A stretch of 64,000 nt of DNA from an uncultured Pelagibacteraceae bacterium (GCA_902620465.1 CACNIF010000001.1:124001-188000), one strand, 5' to 3'; shown: positions 26,420 through 37,698, numbered from the stretch's first letter. A program made the numbers and translations. The notes: generated by a model from the letters alone, not told the origin.

Positions 26420-28186
26420 ATGCCAAGCTATATAGCACCAGTTGATGATATGATGTTTCTTTTTGAGAAATTAAGGGACAATAAAAACTATAATGAACTG
26501 GAAAAATATAAAGAGGTAAGTCCAGAGCTAGTAAAAGATATTTTAGAGGAAGCTGCAAAAATCAATCAAAATTTGATTTTGCCACTCGCAAAAGCTGGAG
26601 ATGAAAATCCTGCAATTTTAGAAAATGGAGTTGTAAGAACTCCACCAGGATACAAAGAGGCTTACCAAAAATATATAGAGGACGGTTGGACTTCATTATC
26701 CTGTGATCCAAAATACGGAGGACAAGGCATGCCTCGAACTGTTAGTGCATTTTTTGATGAAATGATATCATCTGCAAGTCTAGCATTTAAACTTTACAGT
26801 GAATTAACTTTAGGTGCTTATAATTGTATTCATCACCATGCTACAGATGAAATAAAAGACAAATACCTTCCTAAAATGGTTGAAGGTAAATGGAGTGGCA
26901 CAATGTGTTTAACCGAACCAGTCTGTGGAACAGACTTAGGTTTATTAAAAACAAAGGCAGTTGAACAACCAGATGGAACATATAAAATCACAGGGCAAAA
27001 AATATTTATTACCTCTGGTGATCATGATTTAACAGAAAATATTATACATTTGGTAATAGCAAGAGCAACAGATTCGCCTAAAGGGACTAAGGGAATAAGC
27101 TTATTCTTAGTTCCAAAATTTATTGTAAAAGAAGATGGAACTGTTGGCTCAAGAAATGGGATATCTACTGGATCAATAGAAACAAAAATGGGTATTAAGG
27201 GTTCAGCTACATGTGTATTAAATTTTGATGAGGCCACAGGAATAATGATTGGCCCTAAAAACAAGGGATTGAGTCAAATGTTCACAATGATGAATCTAGA
27301 GAGAATCGTTGTAGGTATTCAAGGTTTAGGAATTTCAGAAATTGCTTATCAAAATTCTCTTAATTATGCAAAAGAGCGAAAACAAGGAAAAAGCAATAAT
27401 AATAAGTCTGAAAATGGAAAAGCAGATTCAATTATTGAGCATGCTGATATAAGAAAAACTTTGTTGAACATGAAGTCTATAATTGAGGGAGAAAGAGCGT
27501 TATGTTTCTGGTTGTCTCAACAAACTGAAGTTAGTTTAAATCATGATGATCAAAAGATCAAACAGGAGGCCTTGGATATGGTTTCGTTAATGACACCAGT
27601 TGTAAAATCATTATTTTCTGATTTAGGAATGGAAATAACAAGTGATGCAATGCAAATATTTGGTGGATACGGTTATACAAAAGATCAAGGTATAGAGCAA
27701 TTGTATAGAGATAACAGGATTACGCCGATTTATGAAGGGACTAATTCAGTACAAGCAGCTGATTTAGTTTTTAGAAAACTGTCAACTAAAAATGGAAACA
27801 TAGTCGATAAATTTATGAATTTAATTAAATCTGAAACTAATTCAGATGATGAAAAAATGAAGCCATTTGTTGATACATTAAATTATAATTTAGGAATTTT
27901 AAAAAAATTTAGTGATTGGACTATTAATAAAATTAAGACTAACAAAGATGATGTCAGTGCAGCCGCCAATGATTATTTGAAGACACTTGGTTATATATCT
28001 CTAGCTTTTTCTTGGGTAAAAGTTTTAACTGTGAGTTTTAAAGATTTTGAGGAAAATAAAAAGTTTCATGAAGATAAAATAAATACTGCAAAATTTTATT
28101 TTGAAAAAGTTTTGCCGAGAGCCGAACAACATTATAAATCTGCCATCTCCGGAAGTTCAAATATCATGAATTTTAAATTTAATTAA
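26420..28186 (+). CDS. dmdC: 3-methylmercaptopropionyl-CoA dehydrogenase DmdC
   Basis: A 588-residue acyl-CoA dehydrogenase of the long type with an extra C-terminal domain. FAD and substrate segments TEPVCGTDLGLLKT, KIFITSGDHDLTENI and FGGYGYTKDQGIEQLYRDNRI are clear, and the catalytic glutamate is expected in ITPIYEGTNSVQAADL. Long acyl-CoA dehydrogenases also act on other substrates; the DmdC call rests on the two following genes, an acyl-CoA ligase and DMSP demethylase. In that pathway it oxidises MMPA-CoA to methylthioacryloyl-CoA. The gene starts 26 bp after leuB and is 1 bp from dmdB. Confidence 0.82.
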   Translation: MPSYIAPVDDMMFLFEKLRDNKNYNELEKYKEVSPELVKDILEEAAKINQNLILPLAKAGDENPAILENGVVRTPPGYKEAYQKYIEDGWTSLSCDPKYGGQGMPRTVSAFFDEMISSASLAFKLYSELTLGAYNCIHHHATDEIKDKYLPKMVEGKWSGTMCLTEPVCGTDLGLLKTKAVEQPDGTYKITGQKIFITSGDHDLTENIIHLVIARATDSPKGTKGISLFLVPKFIVKEDGTVGSRNGISTGSIETKMGIKGSATCVLNFDEATGIMIGPKNKGLSQMFTMMNLERIVVGIQGLGISEIAYQNSLNYAKERKQGKSNNNKSENGKADSIIEHADIRKTLLNMKSIIEGERALCFWLSQQTEVSLNHDDQKIKQEALDMVSLMTPVVKSLFSDLGMEITSDAMQIFGGYGYTKDQGIEQLYRDNRITPIYEGTNSVQAADLVFRKLSTKNGNIVDKFMNLIKSETNSDDEKMKPFVDTLNYNLGILKKFSDWTINKIKTNKDDVSAAANDYLKTLGYISLAFSWVKVLTVSFKDFEENKKFHEDKINTAKFYFEKVLPRAEQHYKSAISGSSNIMNFKFN

Positions 28187-28187
28187 A

Positions 28188-29804
28188 ATGAGTCATTACG
28201 ACATAAATTTAGATAAAAACGAGGCTAATTATGTACCCTTAACACCCCTAACTTTCTTAAAAAGAGCCAAAGATATATATCCAGACTATGAGGCAGTTAT
28301 TTATGAGGATCGTAAATACTCTTGGACTGAAGTCTATAAGCGTACTGTAAAATTTGCAAGTGCTCTCACTAAAATTGGTGTCAAAAAAGGTGACACTGTC
28401 TCATTTTTAGCTTTTAACACTCCAGAAATTTTTGAAGGTCATTACTCTGTGCCAATGACTGGTGCAGTTTTAAACACAATCAATATTAGATTGGATGCTA
28501 AGACTATTGCATACATTTTAAATCATAGCGACGCAAAAGTATTAGTCGTTGATAGGCAGCTTCATGGTGAAGTTAAGAAAGCATTGAACACACTAAATAA
28601 GAAAATAATCATTATTGATATTGTAGATAAATTTGCTGATCAATCAAAGTGTGAAAAAATCGGAGAGTTAGAATATGAAAGTTTTCTAAATACTGGAGAT
28701 GAAAATTTTGATTGGAAAATGCCCAAGGATGAGTGGCAGGCAATTTCATTAAGTTATACATCTGGAACCACTGGAAATCCAAAAGGTGTTGTTTATCATC
28801 ACAGAGGATCTTATTTGATGTCTACTGGAAGTGCAGTTGCTTGGAATATGCCAAATAGGTTAAATTTCTTAACTATCGTCCCAATGTTTCATTGTAATGG
28901 TTGGGGTTACCCGTGGACCGTGCCTATGTTAAATGGAAGAACTATTTGTTTAAGAAATATTGATGTGAAGAAGATATTTGAATTAATAGACAAACACAAT
29001 ATAACCCATTTTGGTGGAGCACCGATTGTATTAAACATGATCACTGGTGCACCTGAGTCTGATAGAAAAAAATTAAAACAACAAGTCTTTGTTTTGACTG
29101 CTGGAGCCCCCCCGCCTAGTATAATATTTAAAAAAATGAAAGAACTCGGATTTGAAGTTATGCATGTTTATGGATTAACAGAAACTTATGGTCATGTCAC
29201 TCAATGCGCATGGAATGAGTCTTGGAGTAAATTTGATGAAGAAAAACAAAATGAAATTAAAGCAAGGCAGGGAGTTAGATATCCAAACACCGAAGGAATA
29301 GCTGTTATGGATCCTAAGACCATGAAAGAAGTACCAAAAGATGGAAAAACTATTGGTGAAATTATGATTAAAGGGAATGTTGTGATGAAAGGGTATTTTA
29401 AGGATAAAGAAGCCACCAACAAAGCAATGGATGGAGGATGGTTTCATTCAGGTGACCTAGCGGTAATGCATTCAGATGGCTATGTAAAAATCCAAGATAG
29501 GTCCAAAGATATTATTATTTCAGGCGGTGAAAATATTTCTTCAATCGAGATAGAAAATACTTTAGCTAAACATCCTTCAGTGTCCATTGCAGCTGTAGTT
29601 GCTAAACCAGATGATAAGTGGGGAGAGGTACCTTGCGCATTTATTGAAATGGTTAAGGACAAACCAGTGACTGAAAAAGAACTAATTAGTTTTTGTAAAG
29701 AAACTTTGGCAGGGTTTAAGGTCCCTAAACAAGTAGTTTTTTGTGATTTACCCAAAACATCAACAGGTAAAATTCAAAAATTTGAATTGAGAAAAAAGTT
29801 TTAG
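28188..29804 (+). CDS. dmdB: 3-methylmercaptopropionate-CoA ligase DmdB
   Basis: AMP-forming acyl-CoA synthetase (538 residues) that would activate methylmercaptopropionate. Motifs in order: the P-loop LSYTSGTTGNPKGVVYHHRG (near residue 188), VYGLTETYGH (near 327), GWFHSGDLAVMHSDGY, and the catalytic C-terminal lysine in KTSTGKIQKFELRKKF. Members of this family are promiscuous medium-chain ligases; the specific role is assigned from its position between dmdC and dmdA. It is the second step of the DMSP demethylation pathway, after DmdA. Confidence 0.84.
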   Translation: MSHYDINLDKNEANYVPLTPLTFLKRAKDIYPDYEAVIYEDRKYSWTEVYKRTVKFASALTKIGVKKGDTVSFLAFNTPEIFEGHYSVPMTGAVLNTINIRLDAKTIAYILNHSDAKVLVVDRQLHGEVKKALNTLNKKIIIIDIVDKFADQSKCEKIGELEYESFLNTGDENFDWKMPKDEWQAISLSYTSGTTGNPKGVVYHHRGSYLMSTGSAVAWNMPNRLNFLTIVPMFHCNGWGYPWTVPMLNGRTICLRNIDVKKIFELIDKHNITHFGGAPIVLNMITGAPESDRKKLKQQVFVLTAGAPPPSIIFKKMKELGFEVMHVYGLTETYGHVTQCAWNESWSKFDEEKQNEIKARQGVRYPNTEGIAVMDPKTMKEVPKDGKTIGEIMIKGNVVMKGYFKDKEATNKAMDGGWFHSGDLAVMHSDGYVKIQDRSKDIIISGGENISSIEIENTLAKHPSVSIAAVVAKPDDKWGEVPCAFIEMVKDKPVTEKELISFCKETLAGFKVPKQVVFCDLPKTSTGKIQKFELRKKF

Positions 29805-29812
29805 AAAAATAA

Positions 29813-30922
29813 ATGAAAGGTTTTCCTATAGTAAAATCTAGAAGAGTAAGAAGTTCGCCTTATACTTCAAGGATTGAAAAGCAAGGTGTAACAGCTTACA
29901 CGGTTTATAACCATATGCTTTTACCCGCTGCATTTGGATCTTTAGAAGATTCTTGTAATCATTTAAAAAAAAATGTTCAAGTTTGGGATGTTGCTGCAGA
30001 AAGACAAGTTGAAATTTCAGGAAAAGACGCCTCAAAACTTGTTCAATTAATGACCTGTAGAGACCTATCTAAATCAAAAATAGGAAGATGTTATTATTGT
30101 CCATTAATTGATGGTGACGGTAACTTAGTAAATGATCCAGTAATTTTAAAATTGGCAGAAGATAGATGGTGGATTTCTATTGCAGATTCAGATGTAATTT
30201 TTTTTGCAAAAGGACTAGCTTCTGGAAATAATTTTGATGTAGAAATATTTGAGCCCAATGTAGATATTTTAGCAATTCAAGGCCCAAAATCTTTTGACTT
30301 AATGGAAAAAATTTTTGGCAAAAAAATAAAAGAATTGAAATTTTTTGGTTTTGATTATTTTAATTTTAAAGGGGTAAAACATTTAATTGCTAGGTCGGGA
30401 TGGTCAAAACAAGGTGGTTTTGAAGTTTATGTAGAAAATACTAAATCTGGTTTAGATCTTTATGATGAATTGTTTAAAGTAGGAAAAGAATTTGATGTTA
30501 AACCAGGATGTCCAAATTTGATTGAGAGAATTGAAAGTGGCTTACTTTCCTATGGTAATGATTTTGATAATCAAGATAATCCATTTGAATGTGGATTTGA
30601 AAAATATGTTCATCTAGATTCTGATGTCAATTTTTTAGGAAAAGAAAAATTAATAAAAATAAAAAAAGACGGTATCAAAAAAAAATTAATGGGTATTCAA
30701 TTAGATACTAATAAAATTAATTTAACTAAATCTTTAGATATTAAAGATGAAAATGGAAGTTTTATCGGTGAACTTAGGTCAGCCTGTTATTCACCTCATT
30801 TTAAAAAAGTTATAGGTATAGCAATGATAAATGAGCCATATTGTAAAGCATCTATGGCTGGAAAGCTGGAAATTGAGGGAAATTCATTTACTGTAAAAGT
30901 TTGCGATTTACCTTTCATCTAG
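29813..30922 (+). CDS. dmdA: Dimethylsulfoniopropionate demethylase DmdA
   Basis: Tetrahydrofolate-dependent enzyme that removes a methyl group from DMSP, giving methylmercaptopropionate and 5-methyl-THF. It belongs to the GcvT fold family, but its 369-residue length, the N-terminal [20 protein letters not shown], the [14 protein letters not shown] segment and the C-terminal [20 protein letters not shown] are those of SAR11 DmdA as I know it. It is the last gene of dmdC-dmdB-dmdA, 8 bp after dmdB. A dmdD hydratase is not in the window. SAR11 cannot reduce sulphate for assimilation, so DMSP is an important reduced-sulphur source. Confidence 0.93.
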   Translation: MKGFPIVKSRRVRSSPYTSRIEKQGVTAYTVYNHMLLPAAFGSLEDSCNHLKKNVQVWDVAAERQVEISGKDASKLVQLMTCRDLSKSKIGRCYYCPLIDGDGNLVNDPVILKLAEDRWWISIADSDVIFFAKGLASGNNFDVEIFEPNVDILAIQGPKSFDLMEKIFGKKIKELKFFGFDYFNFKGVKHLIARSGWSKQGGFEVYVENTKSGLDLYDELFKVGKEFDVKPGCPNLIERIESGLLSYGNDFDNQDNPFECGFEKYVHLDSDVNFLGKEKLIKIKKDGIKKKLMGIQLDTNKINLTKSLDIKDENGSFIGELRSACYSPHFKKVIGIAMINEPYCKASMAGKLEIEGNSFTVKVCDLPFI

Positions 30923-30937
30923 TATAAAACTTACATC

Positions 30938-31945
30938 ATGAATATCGTAATAGTCGGAGCTACAGGAAATGTAGGTAGAAAAACTCTTGAAGTTCTTGAA
31001 AAAAAAGAACTATCTATCGATAATTTATATTTGGTTGCTTCATCAAAAAGTGCAGGAAAAAAAATGACTTTCAAAGGTAAAGAATTAGAGGTCTCTGATT
31101 TAGAGAGCTTTGATTTTTCAAAAGTTAAAATAGCTTTTTTTGCAGCTGGAGGAAAAATTTCAGAAAAATTTGCATTAAAAGCTGCAAAAGACTGTTTTGT
31201 AATTGATAACTCAAGTTTTTTTAGAATGGATCCTGATGTACCTTTAATAGTTCCTCAAGTAAATCCTAATCATTTAAATAATATAAAAAAAAATATTATT
31301 GCAAATCCAAACTGCTCAACAGCCCAATTAGTAATTGTTTTAAAGCCTTTGCATGACTTATTTAAAATTAAAAGAGTAGTTGTATCCACATATCAATCAG
31401 TTTCTGGGGGCGGGAAAGCTCCTATGGATGAATTGATTGAGCAAACAAAGTCAATCTTACAAGGCAAAAACGTTGTATCAAAAAATTTCACTAAACAGAT
31501 AGCATTTAATGCAATTCCTCACATTGATGTTTTTTCTGATGATGGTTACACGAAGGAAGAACTTAAAATGACAAATGAAACAAAAAAAATTTTAGATAAT
31601 AAAATTGATCTGACAGCAACCTGTGTAAGGTTACCAATTACTGTTTCACATTCAGAGTCTGTAAATTTAGAATTTGAAAAACATTTTTCGCTTGAAGAGG
31701 TAAGAGAAGCATTAAATAACTTTGAAGGTTGTAAAGTCATTGATGAAAGAAAGGATGGTGGATATTCAACACCTTTAGAAGCAGAGGGAAAAGAAGAAAC
31801 TTTTATTTCAAGAATAAGAGTGGATAAATCTATAAAAAATGGATTAAATCTTTGGATTGTTTCTGACAACTTATTGAGAGGTGCGGCTTTGAATGCCATA
31901 GAAATAGCTGAAACGTTGATAAAAAATAATTATTATGGAAAATAA
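30938..31945 (+). CDS. asd: Aspartate-semialdehyde dehydrogenase
   Basis: NADPH-dependent enzyme of the aspartate family pathway (335 residues). The Rossmann start VGATGNVGRKTLEVLE, the catalytic cysteine in NPNCSTAQLV, the QSVSGGGKAPMDE loop and the VRLPITVSHSESVNLEF segment are characteristic. It overlaps the sdhC start by 11 bp, so it leads into the TCA operon. Confidence 0.95.
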   Translation: MNIVIVGATGNVGRKTLEVLEKKELSIDNLYLVASSKSAGKKMTFKGKELEVSDLESFDFSKVKIAFFAAGGKISEKFALKAAKDCFVIDNSSFFRMDPDVPLIVPQVNPNHLNNIKKNIIANPNCSTAQLVIVLKPLHDLFKIKRVVVSTYQSVSGGGKAPMDELIEQTKSILQGKNVVSKNFTKQIAFNAIPHIDVFSDDGYTKEELKMTNETKKILDNKIDLTATCVRLPITVSHSESVNLEFEKHFSLEEVREALNNFEGCKVIDERKDGGYSTPLEAEGKEETFISRIRVDKSIKNGLNLWIVSDNLLRGAALNAIEIAETLIKNNYYGK

Positions 31946-32318
31946 AAGACCATTATCACCACATATTCAAATTTATAGATGGCATGTTTCATCTTTAGTA
32001 TCCATATCGCATAGAATCACAGGAATTATAAATATCATTGCTATCACTCTAATTTGTTTGTGGGTATCATTAATTTTTATTAGTGAAAATAATCACGAGA
32101 TGGTTAATTTATTCTTAAGTTCTAAAATTGGTAAATTTATTATTTTAGGTCTAACATGGTCTTTTTCATTTCAAATATTAAGTGAAATAAGACACTTAAT
32201 TATGGATTTGGGTTATGGATTTGAGTTAAAGACTTCTAAAATTACAGGTCTGCTAGTTATTTTTGGTTCTTTAATTTTAACGGTGATATTTTATATAATT
32301 GGGAAAAATTTAATTTAA
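31935..32318 (+). CDS. sdhC: Succinate dehydrogenase cytochrome b556 subunit
   Basis: Three-helix membrane anchor of complex II (127 residues). The family start RPLSPHIQIYRWHVSSLVSI and SISHRITGI, plus the heme-ligand histidine in ILSEIRHLIMDLGYG, are visible. It anchors SdhAB and forms the quinone site with SdhD. It opens the sdhCDAB run and begins inside the end of asd. Confidence 0.93.
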   Translation: MENKRPLSPHIQIYRWHVSSLVSISHRITGIINIIAITLICLWVSLIFISENNHEMVNLFLSSKIGKFIILGLTWSFSFQILSEIRHLIMDLGYGFELKTSKITGLLVIFGSLILTVIFYIIGKNLI

Positions 32319-32319
32319 C

Positions 32320-32637
32320 ATGATAAATGCAACGAAGAAGTGGATTTTTTTAAAAATAAGTGGTGTATTACTAGTTCCACTGATGTTGTGGTTCATTTTA
32401 CACTTTATAAAAATCTATGACCAAGATTACTTAAATTTTGTAAGTTTTTTTTCAAACCCTTTAACTAAGTTTTTGTTTAGTATGTTTATTGTTAATGCTT
32501 ATTTCTTTTCTGCATTAAGTATAAGTGAGGTTTTTGAGGATTATATTAAGGAAGATAAAATCAAAAATGTCGCAAATAGACTTTTATATATTTCGGCAGT
32601 GGTAATTCCTCTAATTACAATTATATTAATTAATTAA
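32320..32637 (+). CDS. sdhD: Succinate dehydrogenase membrane anchor subunit
   Basis: A 105-residue membrane protein with three hydrophobic helices, placed between sdhC and sdhA as SdhD always is. Sequence conservation in SdhD is low; the conserved tail segment [14 protein letters not shown] and the LRxxxY-like ANRLLYIS stretch are consistent with alphaproteobacterial SdhD. Assignment is mainly by position and topology. Confidence 0.85.
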   Translation: MINATKKWIFLKISGVLLVPLMLWFILHFIKIYDQDYLNFVSFFSNPLTKFLFSMFIVNAYFFSALSISEVFEDYIKEDKIKNVANRLLYISAVVIPLITIILIN

Positions 32638-32639
32638 AT

Positions 32640-34415
32640 ATGAATTCTTATAAAATAGTTGATCATGAATATGACGTTGTCGTTTTAGGTGCGGGCGGGT
32701 CCGGACTAAGAGCTGCAGTAGGTTTAAGTGAAGCAGGATTAAAAACTGCATGTATTTCAAAAGTGTTTCCTACCAGAAGTCATACTTCTGCTGCGCAAGG
32801 AGGAATATCAGCTGCGCTTGGTAACATGGGAGAAGATGATTGGCGTTGGCATATGTATGACACAGTCAAAGGTGCAGATTGGTTGGGCGATCAAGACAGT
32901 ATCGAGTACCTATGCAAAGAAGCTCCAAAGGCAGTAATTGAATTAGAAAAATACGGCGTACCGTTTAGTAGAACGGAGGATGGAAAGATTTATCAGAGAC
33001 CATTTGGTGGTATGACCAAAGATTATGGAAATGGAATTGTCCAAAGAACTTGTGCGGCTGCTGATCGAACTGGACATGCAATTTTGCATACTCTGTATGG
33101 ACAAGCTTTAAAACATAAAACAGAATTTTTTATTGAATATTTTGCACTAGATTTGTTGATGAAAGATGGAGCATGTAAAGGCTTAATTGCTTGGAATTTG
33201 AATGACGGAACGATCCATAGATTCAGAGCCCATACAGTAATTATTGCAACAGGTGGTTATGGAAAAGTTTATTATTCGGCAACCTCAGCACACACATGCA
33301 CTGGAGATGGAAATGCTATGGTTTTAAGAGCAGGTTTGCCACTTCAGGATATGGAATTTGTTCAATTTCATCCTACAGGAATTTATGGACATGGTACATT
33401 AATAACTGAAGGTGCTAGAGGTGAGGGGGGCTACCTAACAAATTCTAAAGGTGAAAGATTTATGGAGAGATATGCACCTAAAGCAAAAGACTTGGCATCA
33501 AGAGATGTTGTAAGTAGGTCAATGTCAATTGAAATAAATGAAGGAAGAGGCGTTGGAAAAGATCAAGATCATGTTCATTTGAATCTAAGCCATTTAGATA
33601 AAGATATAATTGAAAGTAGGTTGCCAGGTATTACTGATGCTGCGCGATTATTTGCAAATGTTGATGTTACAAAAGAGCCAATTCCTGTAGTACCAACTGT
33701 TCATTACAATATGGGTGGTATTCCAACAAATTATAAAGCAGAAGTACTGACTGTTAACGGTTCAGAAAAAACTGTGCCTGGATTAATGGCAATAGGAGAA
33801 GCTGCATGCGTGTCAGTGCACGGAGCTAATAGATTAGGTTCCAATTCGTTAATTGATTTAGTTGTTTTTGGAAGAGCAGCAGCAAAAAGAGCAGCAGAAT
33901 TAATTAAACCAGGAACGCCTCATGAACAAATTAGTGAGACAGAAACACAAAAATGTTTGGATCGTTTTGATAAATTAAGGAATGCAGAAGGAGATATCGG
34001 TACAGCAGAATTGAGACAATCAATGCAAAAAACAATGCAATCAAAATGTGCAGTTTTTAGAACAGAGAAAACTTTAAAAGAAGGTGTTAACGAAATTAGA
34101 AAGACCTACGATGGATTAGGCTCTGTATCAGTAAAAGATAAATCTTTAATATTTAACACAGATTTAGTAGAGACACTTGAATTTGATAATTTAATAAGAC
34201 AGGCAGTTGTAACAGTAGATTCAGCGTATAACAGAAAAGAGAGCCGAGGAGCTCATGCGAGGGAGGATTACCCAAAAAGAGATGACCAAAAATTCATGCA
34301 ACATACTCTTGCTTGGTGCAACGGAAAAGATACTAAAATAAGTTATAGAGAAGTTCATAAGTCTACTTTAACTAACGATGTTCAATATTTTCCACCTCAG
34401 GAAAGAGTATATTGA
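32640..34415 (+). CDS. sdhA: Succinate dehydrogenase flavoprotein subunit
   Basis: FAD-containing catalytic subunit of complex II (591 residues). The dinucleotide fold [20 protein letters not shown], the covalent FAD histidine in [18 protein letters not shown], the active-site [20 protein letters not shown] and the [16 protein letters not shown] segment (here [16 protein letters not shown]) are present. Length is standard. It is followed by sdhB with a one-base overlap. Confidence 0.97.
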   Translation: MNSYKIVDHEYDVVVLGAGGSGLRAAVGLSEAGLKTACISKVFPTRSHTSAAQGGISAALGNMGEDDWRWHMYDTVKGADWLGDQDSIEYLCKEAPKAVIELEKYGVPFSRTEDGKIYQRPFGGMTKDYGNGIVQRTCAAADRTGHAILHTLYGQALKHKTEFFIEYFALDLLMKDGACKGLIAWNLNDGTIHRFRAHTVIIATGGYGKVYYSATSAHTCTGDGNAMVLRAGLPLQDMEFVQFHPTGIYGHGTLITEGARGEGGYLTNSKGERFMERYAPKAKDLASRDVVSRSMSIEINEGRGVGKDQDHVHLNLSHLDKDIIESRLPGITDAARLFANVDVTKEPIPVVPTVHYNMGGIPTNYKAEVLTVNGSEKTVPGLMAIGEAACVSVHGANRLGSNSLIDLVVFGRAAAKRAAELIKPGTPHEQISETETQKCLDRFDKLRNAEGDIGTAELRQSMQKTMQSKCAVFRTEKTLKEGVNEIRKTYDGLGSVSVKDKSLIFNTDLVETLEFDNLIRQAVVTVDSAYNRKESRGAHAREDYPKRDDQKFMQHTLAWCNGKDTKISYREVHKSTLTNDVQYFPPQERVY

Positions 34416-35194
34416 TGGTACAAATTAATTTACCTAAAGACTCAGAGATAAAAAAAGGTAAATATTTTAAAGATAAAACTGGCTCAAAAAATTTAAGAAA
34501 AGTAAATATTTATAGATGGGACCCTTCAGCTGGTGAAAATCCTCGTATTGATACCTATGAGGTTGATATGGATAATTGTCCATCCAAAGTTTTAGATATT
34601 TTAAATAAAATTAAAAATGAGATAGATCCAACATTAGCTTATAGGAGATCCTGTGCCCATGGGGTTTGTGGCTCATGTGCAATGAATATGGGTGGCAAAA
34701 ATGGTTTGGCATGCACAAAACCACATGAAGAAATAGATGGCGATATAGATATTTATCCATTACCACACTTAAAAGTTAAAAAAGATTTAATCGGAGATTT
34801 AGATGGATTGTATAAACAATATCAGTCAATCGAGCCTTGGTTAAAAAATAATTCCAAATCCGAAACAAATGAAATTATTCAATCTAAAGAAGATAGGGCT
34901 AAACTAGATGGTGCATATGAGTGTATTATGTGTGCTTGTTGTTCAACATCATGCCCAAGCTATTGGTGGAATGGTGATAAATATTTAGGTCCTGCAGTTC
35001 TTTTACAGGCATATAGATGGATAGTTGATAGCAGAGATGAGGAAAGAAATTCCAGACTAAAAAAAGTGGCAGATGAGCTTAAACTTTATAGGTGTCATAC
35101 AATTATGAACTGTACTAGTGCTTGTCCTAAAGGTTTAAATCCTGCAAAAGCTATTGCTGAAATAAAAAAAATGTTAGCAACTGCCAATATTTAA
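34415..35194 (+). CDS. sdhB: Succinate dehydrogenase iron-sulfur subunit
   Basis: Iron-sulphur subunit of complex II (259 residues). The [2Fe-2S] motif [15 protein letters not shown], the [4Fe-4S] motif [18 protein letters not shown] and the [3Fe-4S] segment [11 protein letters not shown] are intact. I chose the ATG at 34415, which overlaps the sdhA stop (TGATG), over an in-frame TTG one codon earlier. Confidence 0.97.
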   Translation: MVQINLPKDSEIKKGKYFKDKTGSKNLRKVNIYRWDPSAGENPRIDTYEVDMDNCPSKVLDILNKIKNEIDPTLAYRRSCAHGVCGSCAMNMGGKNGLACTKPHEEIDGDIDIYPLPHLKVKKDLIGDLDGLYKQYQSIEPWLKNNSKSETNEIIQSKEDRAKLDGAYECIMCACCSTSCPSYWWNGDKYLGPAVLLQAYRWIVDSRDEERNSRLKKVADELKLYRCHTIMNCTSACPKGLNPAKAIAEIKKMLATANI

Positions 35195-35236
35195 ACAATA
35201 GACTAATAAGAGTTTTTAATCTAAAACACCCTATTC

Positions 35237-36730
35237 ATGAGATTAATTGAACATTTCGTTGGTGGAAAAATAATTCCTGGGACTTCAAATAAAAAAGGCA
35301 AAGTTTTTAATCCGGCTACAGGTGAACAAGAAAAGGAGGTAAGGTTAGGCTCTAAAGATGATCTGGATAAAGCAGTTTTAATTGCTAGAGAGGCCTTTAA
35401 AGAATGGTCTTTAAAACCTCCACTCCAAAGAGCTAGAATAATGTTCAAATTTAAGGAACTTATAGAAAAAAATTCAGATGAGTTAACAAAACTAATAGTT
35501 TCGGAACATGGAAAGGTTTATGAGGATGCAAGAGGTTCTCTTACTAGAGGTCTAGAAGTTGTAGAATTTGCGTGCGGTATTCCTCATTTGCTTAAAGGAG
35601 AATTTTCAGAAAATGTTGGAACCAACGTTGATAGTTGGTCTATGAGACAGCCTTTAGGAGTTGTTGCTGGCATCACACCATTTAATTTTCCCGCAATGGT
35701 TCCTATGTGGATGTTTCCAATAGCAATTGCTTGTGGAAATACTTTTATTTTAAAGCCATCCGAAAAAGATCCATCATGCTCGATTAAGTTAGCTGAATTA
35801 TTAAAAGAAGCTGGACTTCCTGATGGAGTTTTTAATGTTGTAAATGGTGATAAAGAAGCGGTTGATGCAATTTTAACAAACAAAGATATTAAAGCTGTAA
35901 GTTTTGTTGGTTCTACTACTATTGCTAAATACATTTATGAAAATTCAGCTAAAAATGAAAAAAGAGTTCAAGCACTTGGTGGTGCAAAAAATCATTTAGT
36001 TGTTATGCCTGATTGTGACTTGGATGGCGCAGTAAATGGGTTAATGGGGGCTGCTTATGGGTCTGCAGGAGAACGATGTATGGCTCAATCGGTGGCAGTT
36101 GCAGTGGGTGATATTGGAGATGAATTAGTGTCAAGATTATCAAAAAAAGCCGAAGCTTTAAAGGTTGGTCCTGGGATGGATAAGGACTCTGAGATGGGCC
36201 CATTAGTCACAAAAGAACATCTTGAAAAAGTAAAAAGTTATGTAGACCTGGGTGAAAAAGAAGGTGCAAAATTAATAGTTGATGGAAGAAATTTAAAATT
36301 ACAAGGATATGAGAATGGTTTCTATATTGGTGGCTGTTTGTTTGATCATGTTAAAAAAGATATGAGAATTTATAAGGAAGAAATTTTTGGGCCTGTTTTA
36401 TCTGTTGTGAGAGTTAAAACTTTCGAAGAAGCAGTAAAATTAATCAATGATCATGAATATGGGAATGGGGTAAGTATTTACACTAGGGATGGTGATGCCG
36501 GAAGAACTTTTGTGAGTAAAATTCAAGTAGGTATGGTTGGTATTAATGTGCCTATTCCTGTGCCGATGGCTTTTCATAGTTTTGGTGGATGGAAAAGATC
36601 TTTATTTGGTGATAGTGCAATGCATGGCATGGAAGGAATTAAATTTTATACAAAATTAAAAACAATAACATCTAGATGGCCTTCAGGTATTCGGTCTAAT
36701 GCCGAATTTGTGATGCCAACAATGAAATAA
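35237..36730 (+). CDS. mmsA: CoA-acylating methylmalonate-semialdehyde dehydrogenase
   Basis: Aldehyde dehydrogenase family enzyme (497 residues) that converts (methyl)malonate semialdehyde to propionyl- or acetyl-CoA, in valine, thymine, inositol or beta-alanine breakdown. The active-site cysteine is in GSAGERCMAQSVAVAVG, the GITPFNFPAMVPMWMFPIA segment and ALGGAKNHLVVMPDCD are specific to the MmsA branch (non-acylating relatives have a Glu where MmsA has Asn). It sits between sdhB and mdh, so its product enters the TCA cycle via co-expressed genes. Confidence 0.9.
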   Translation: MRLIEHFVGGKIIPGTSNKKGKVFNPATGEQEKEVRLGSKDDLDKAVLIAREAFKEWSLKPPLQRARIMFKFKELIEKNSDELTKLIVSEHGKVYEDARGSLTRGLEVVEFACGIPHLLKGEFSENVGTNVDSWSMRQPLGVVAGITPFNFPAMVPMWMFPIAIACGNTFILKPSEKDPSCSIKLAELLKEAGLPDGVFNVVNGDKEAVDAILTNKDIKAVSFVGSTTIAKYIYENSAKNEKRVQALGGAKNHLVVMPDCDLDGAVNGLMGAAYGSAGERCMAQSVAVAVGDIGDELVSRLSKKAEALKVGPGMDKDSEMGPLVTKEHLEKVKSYVDLGEKEGAKLIVDGRNLKLQGYENGFYIGGCLFDHVKKDMRIYKEEIFGPVLSVVRVKTFEEAVKLINDHEYGNGVSIYTRDGDAGRTFVSKIQVGMVGINVPIPVPMAFHSFGGWKRSLFGDSAMHGMEGIKFYTKLKTITSRWPSGIRSNAEFVMPTMK

Positions 36731-36733
36731 AAA

Positions 36734-37696
36734 ATGAGTAAAATATCTTTAATTGGAGCAGGACAAATTGGTGGAACTCTTGCACATTTAATAGGAACAA
36801 AAGAACTAGTTAATGAAGTGGTTTTATTTGATGTGGCTAGTGGTATTGCTAAAGGAAAGGCATTAGACATTGCACAATCTTCGTCTGTAGATGGATTTAA
36901 CGTCAGGTTTTCTGGAACTGATAATTATGAGGATATAAAAAATTCAGATGTAATTATAATTACTGCAGGTGTCCCAAGAAAACCTGGAATGAGCCGTGAT
37001 GATCTTCTTGGAATTAATTTAAAAATTATTAAACAGGTTGCTGAGGGGGTAAAGAAAAATGCTCCAAACGCCTTTGTAATTTGTATCACTAATCCTTTAG
37101 ATGTTATGGTTATGGCATTCCAAAAATTTTCAGGTTTACCATCAAATAAAGTTGTTGGTATGGCAGGTATTTTAGATACTTCAAGATTTAAATTATTTTT
37201 ATCACTAGAATTAAATGTGCCTGTGAGAGAAATTGAGGCAATGGTTATGGGTGGTCATGGTGACACCATGGTTCCTATGCCAAGATTTACAAAAATTTCA
37301 GGTAAACCATTGTTAGAGTTTGTAAAGGATGGAAGGATCTCTTTAGAGAGAATTGAGGAAATTAATCAAAGAACACGAGATGGTGGTGCGGAGATAGTTA
37401 AATTTTTAGAGAAAGGATCAGCCTTTTATGCACCAGCAGCTTCAGGTGTTCAAATGGCAGAAGCATATTTGAATGATCAGAAAAAATTATTACCTTGTGC
37501 TGTACAATTAAATGGAGAATACGGTGTGAAAAATGTTTATGCAGGTGTTCCTGTTGTAATTGGAAAAGATGGAGTAGAAAAAATTCAAGAGATTGATTTA
37601 GATGAAAAAGAAAAAAAAGAATTTATTCATTCAATAGATGCTGTAAAAGCTTTATGGGAAGCTGCATCTAAAATAGATCCTGACTTATCTAAATAA
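36734..37696 (+). CDS. mdh: Malate dehydrogenase
   Basis: NAD-dependent malate dehydrogenase of the LDH-like type (320 residues). The Rossmann motif [14 protein letters not shown], the substrate loop [17 protein letters not shown] and the catalytic histidine in [11 protein letters not shown] are intact. It follows mmsA with a 3-bp gap and precedes sucC by 2 bp, as in many alphaproteobacteria. Confidence 0.96.
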   Translation: MSKISLIGAGQIGGTLAHLIGTKELVNEVVLFDVASGIAKGKALDIAQSSSVDGFNVRFSGTDNYEDIKNSDVIIITAGVPRKPGMSRDDLLGINLKIIKQVAEGVKKNAPNAFVICITNPLDVMVMAFQKFSGLPSNKVVGMAGILDTSRFKLFLSLELNVPVREIEAMVMGGHGDTMVPMPRFTKISGKPLLEFVKDGRISLERIEEINQRTRDGGAEIVKFLEKGSAFYAPAASGVQMAEAYLNDQKKLLPCAVQLNGEYGVKNVYAGVPVVIGKDGVEKIQEIDLDEKEKKEFIHSIDAVKALWEAASKIDPDLSK

Positions 37697-37698
37697 TA

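Noticed and set aside
35584..35934. Minus-strand 116-codon frame in mmsA
   Set aside because: Antisense shadow of a conserved aldehyde dehydrogenase region.
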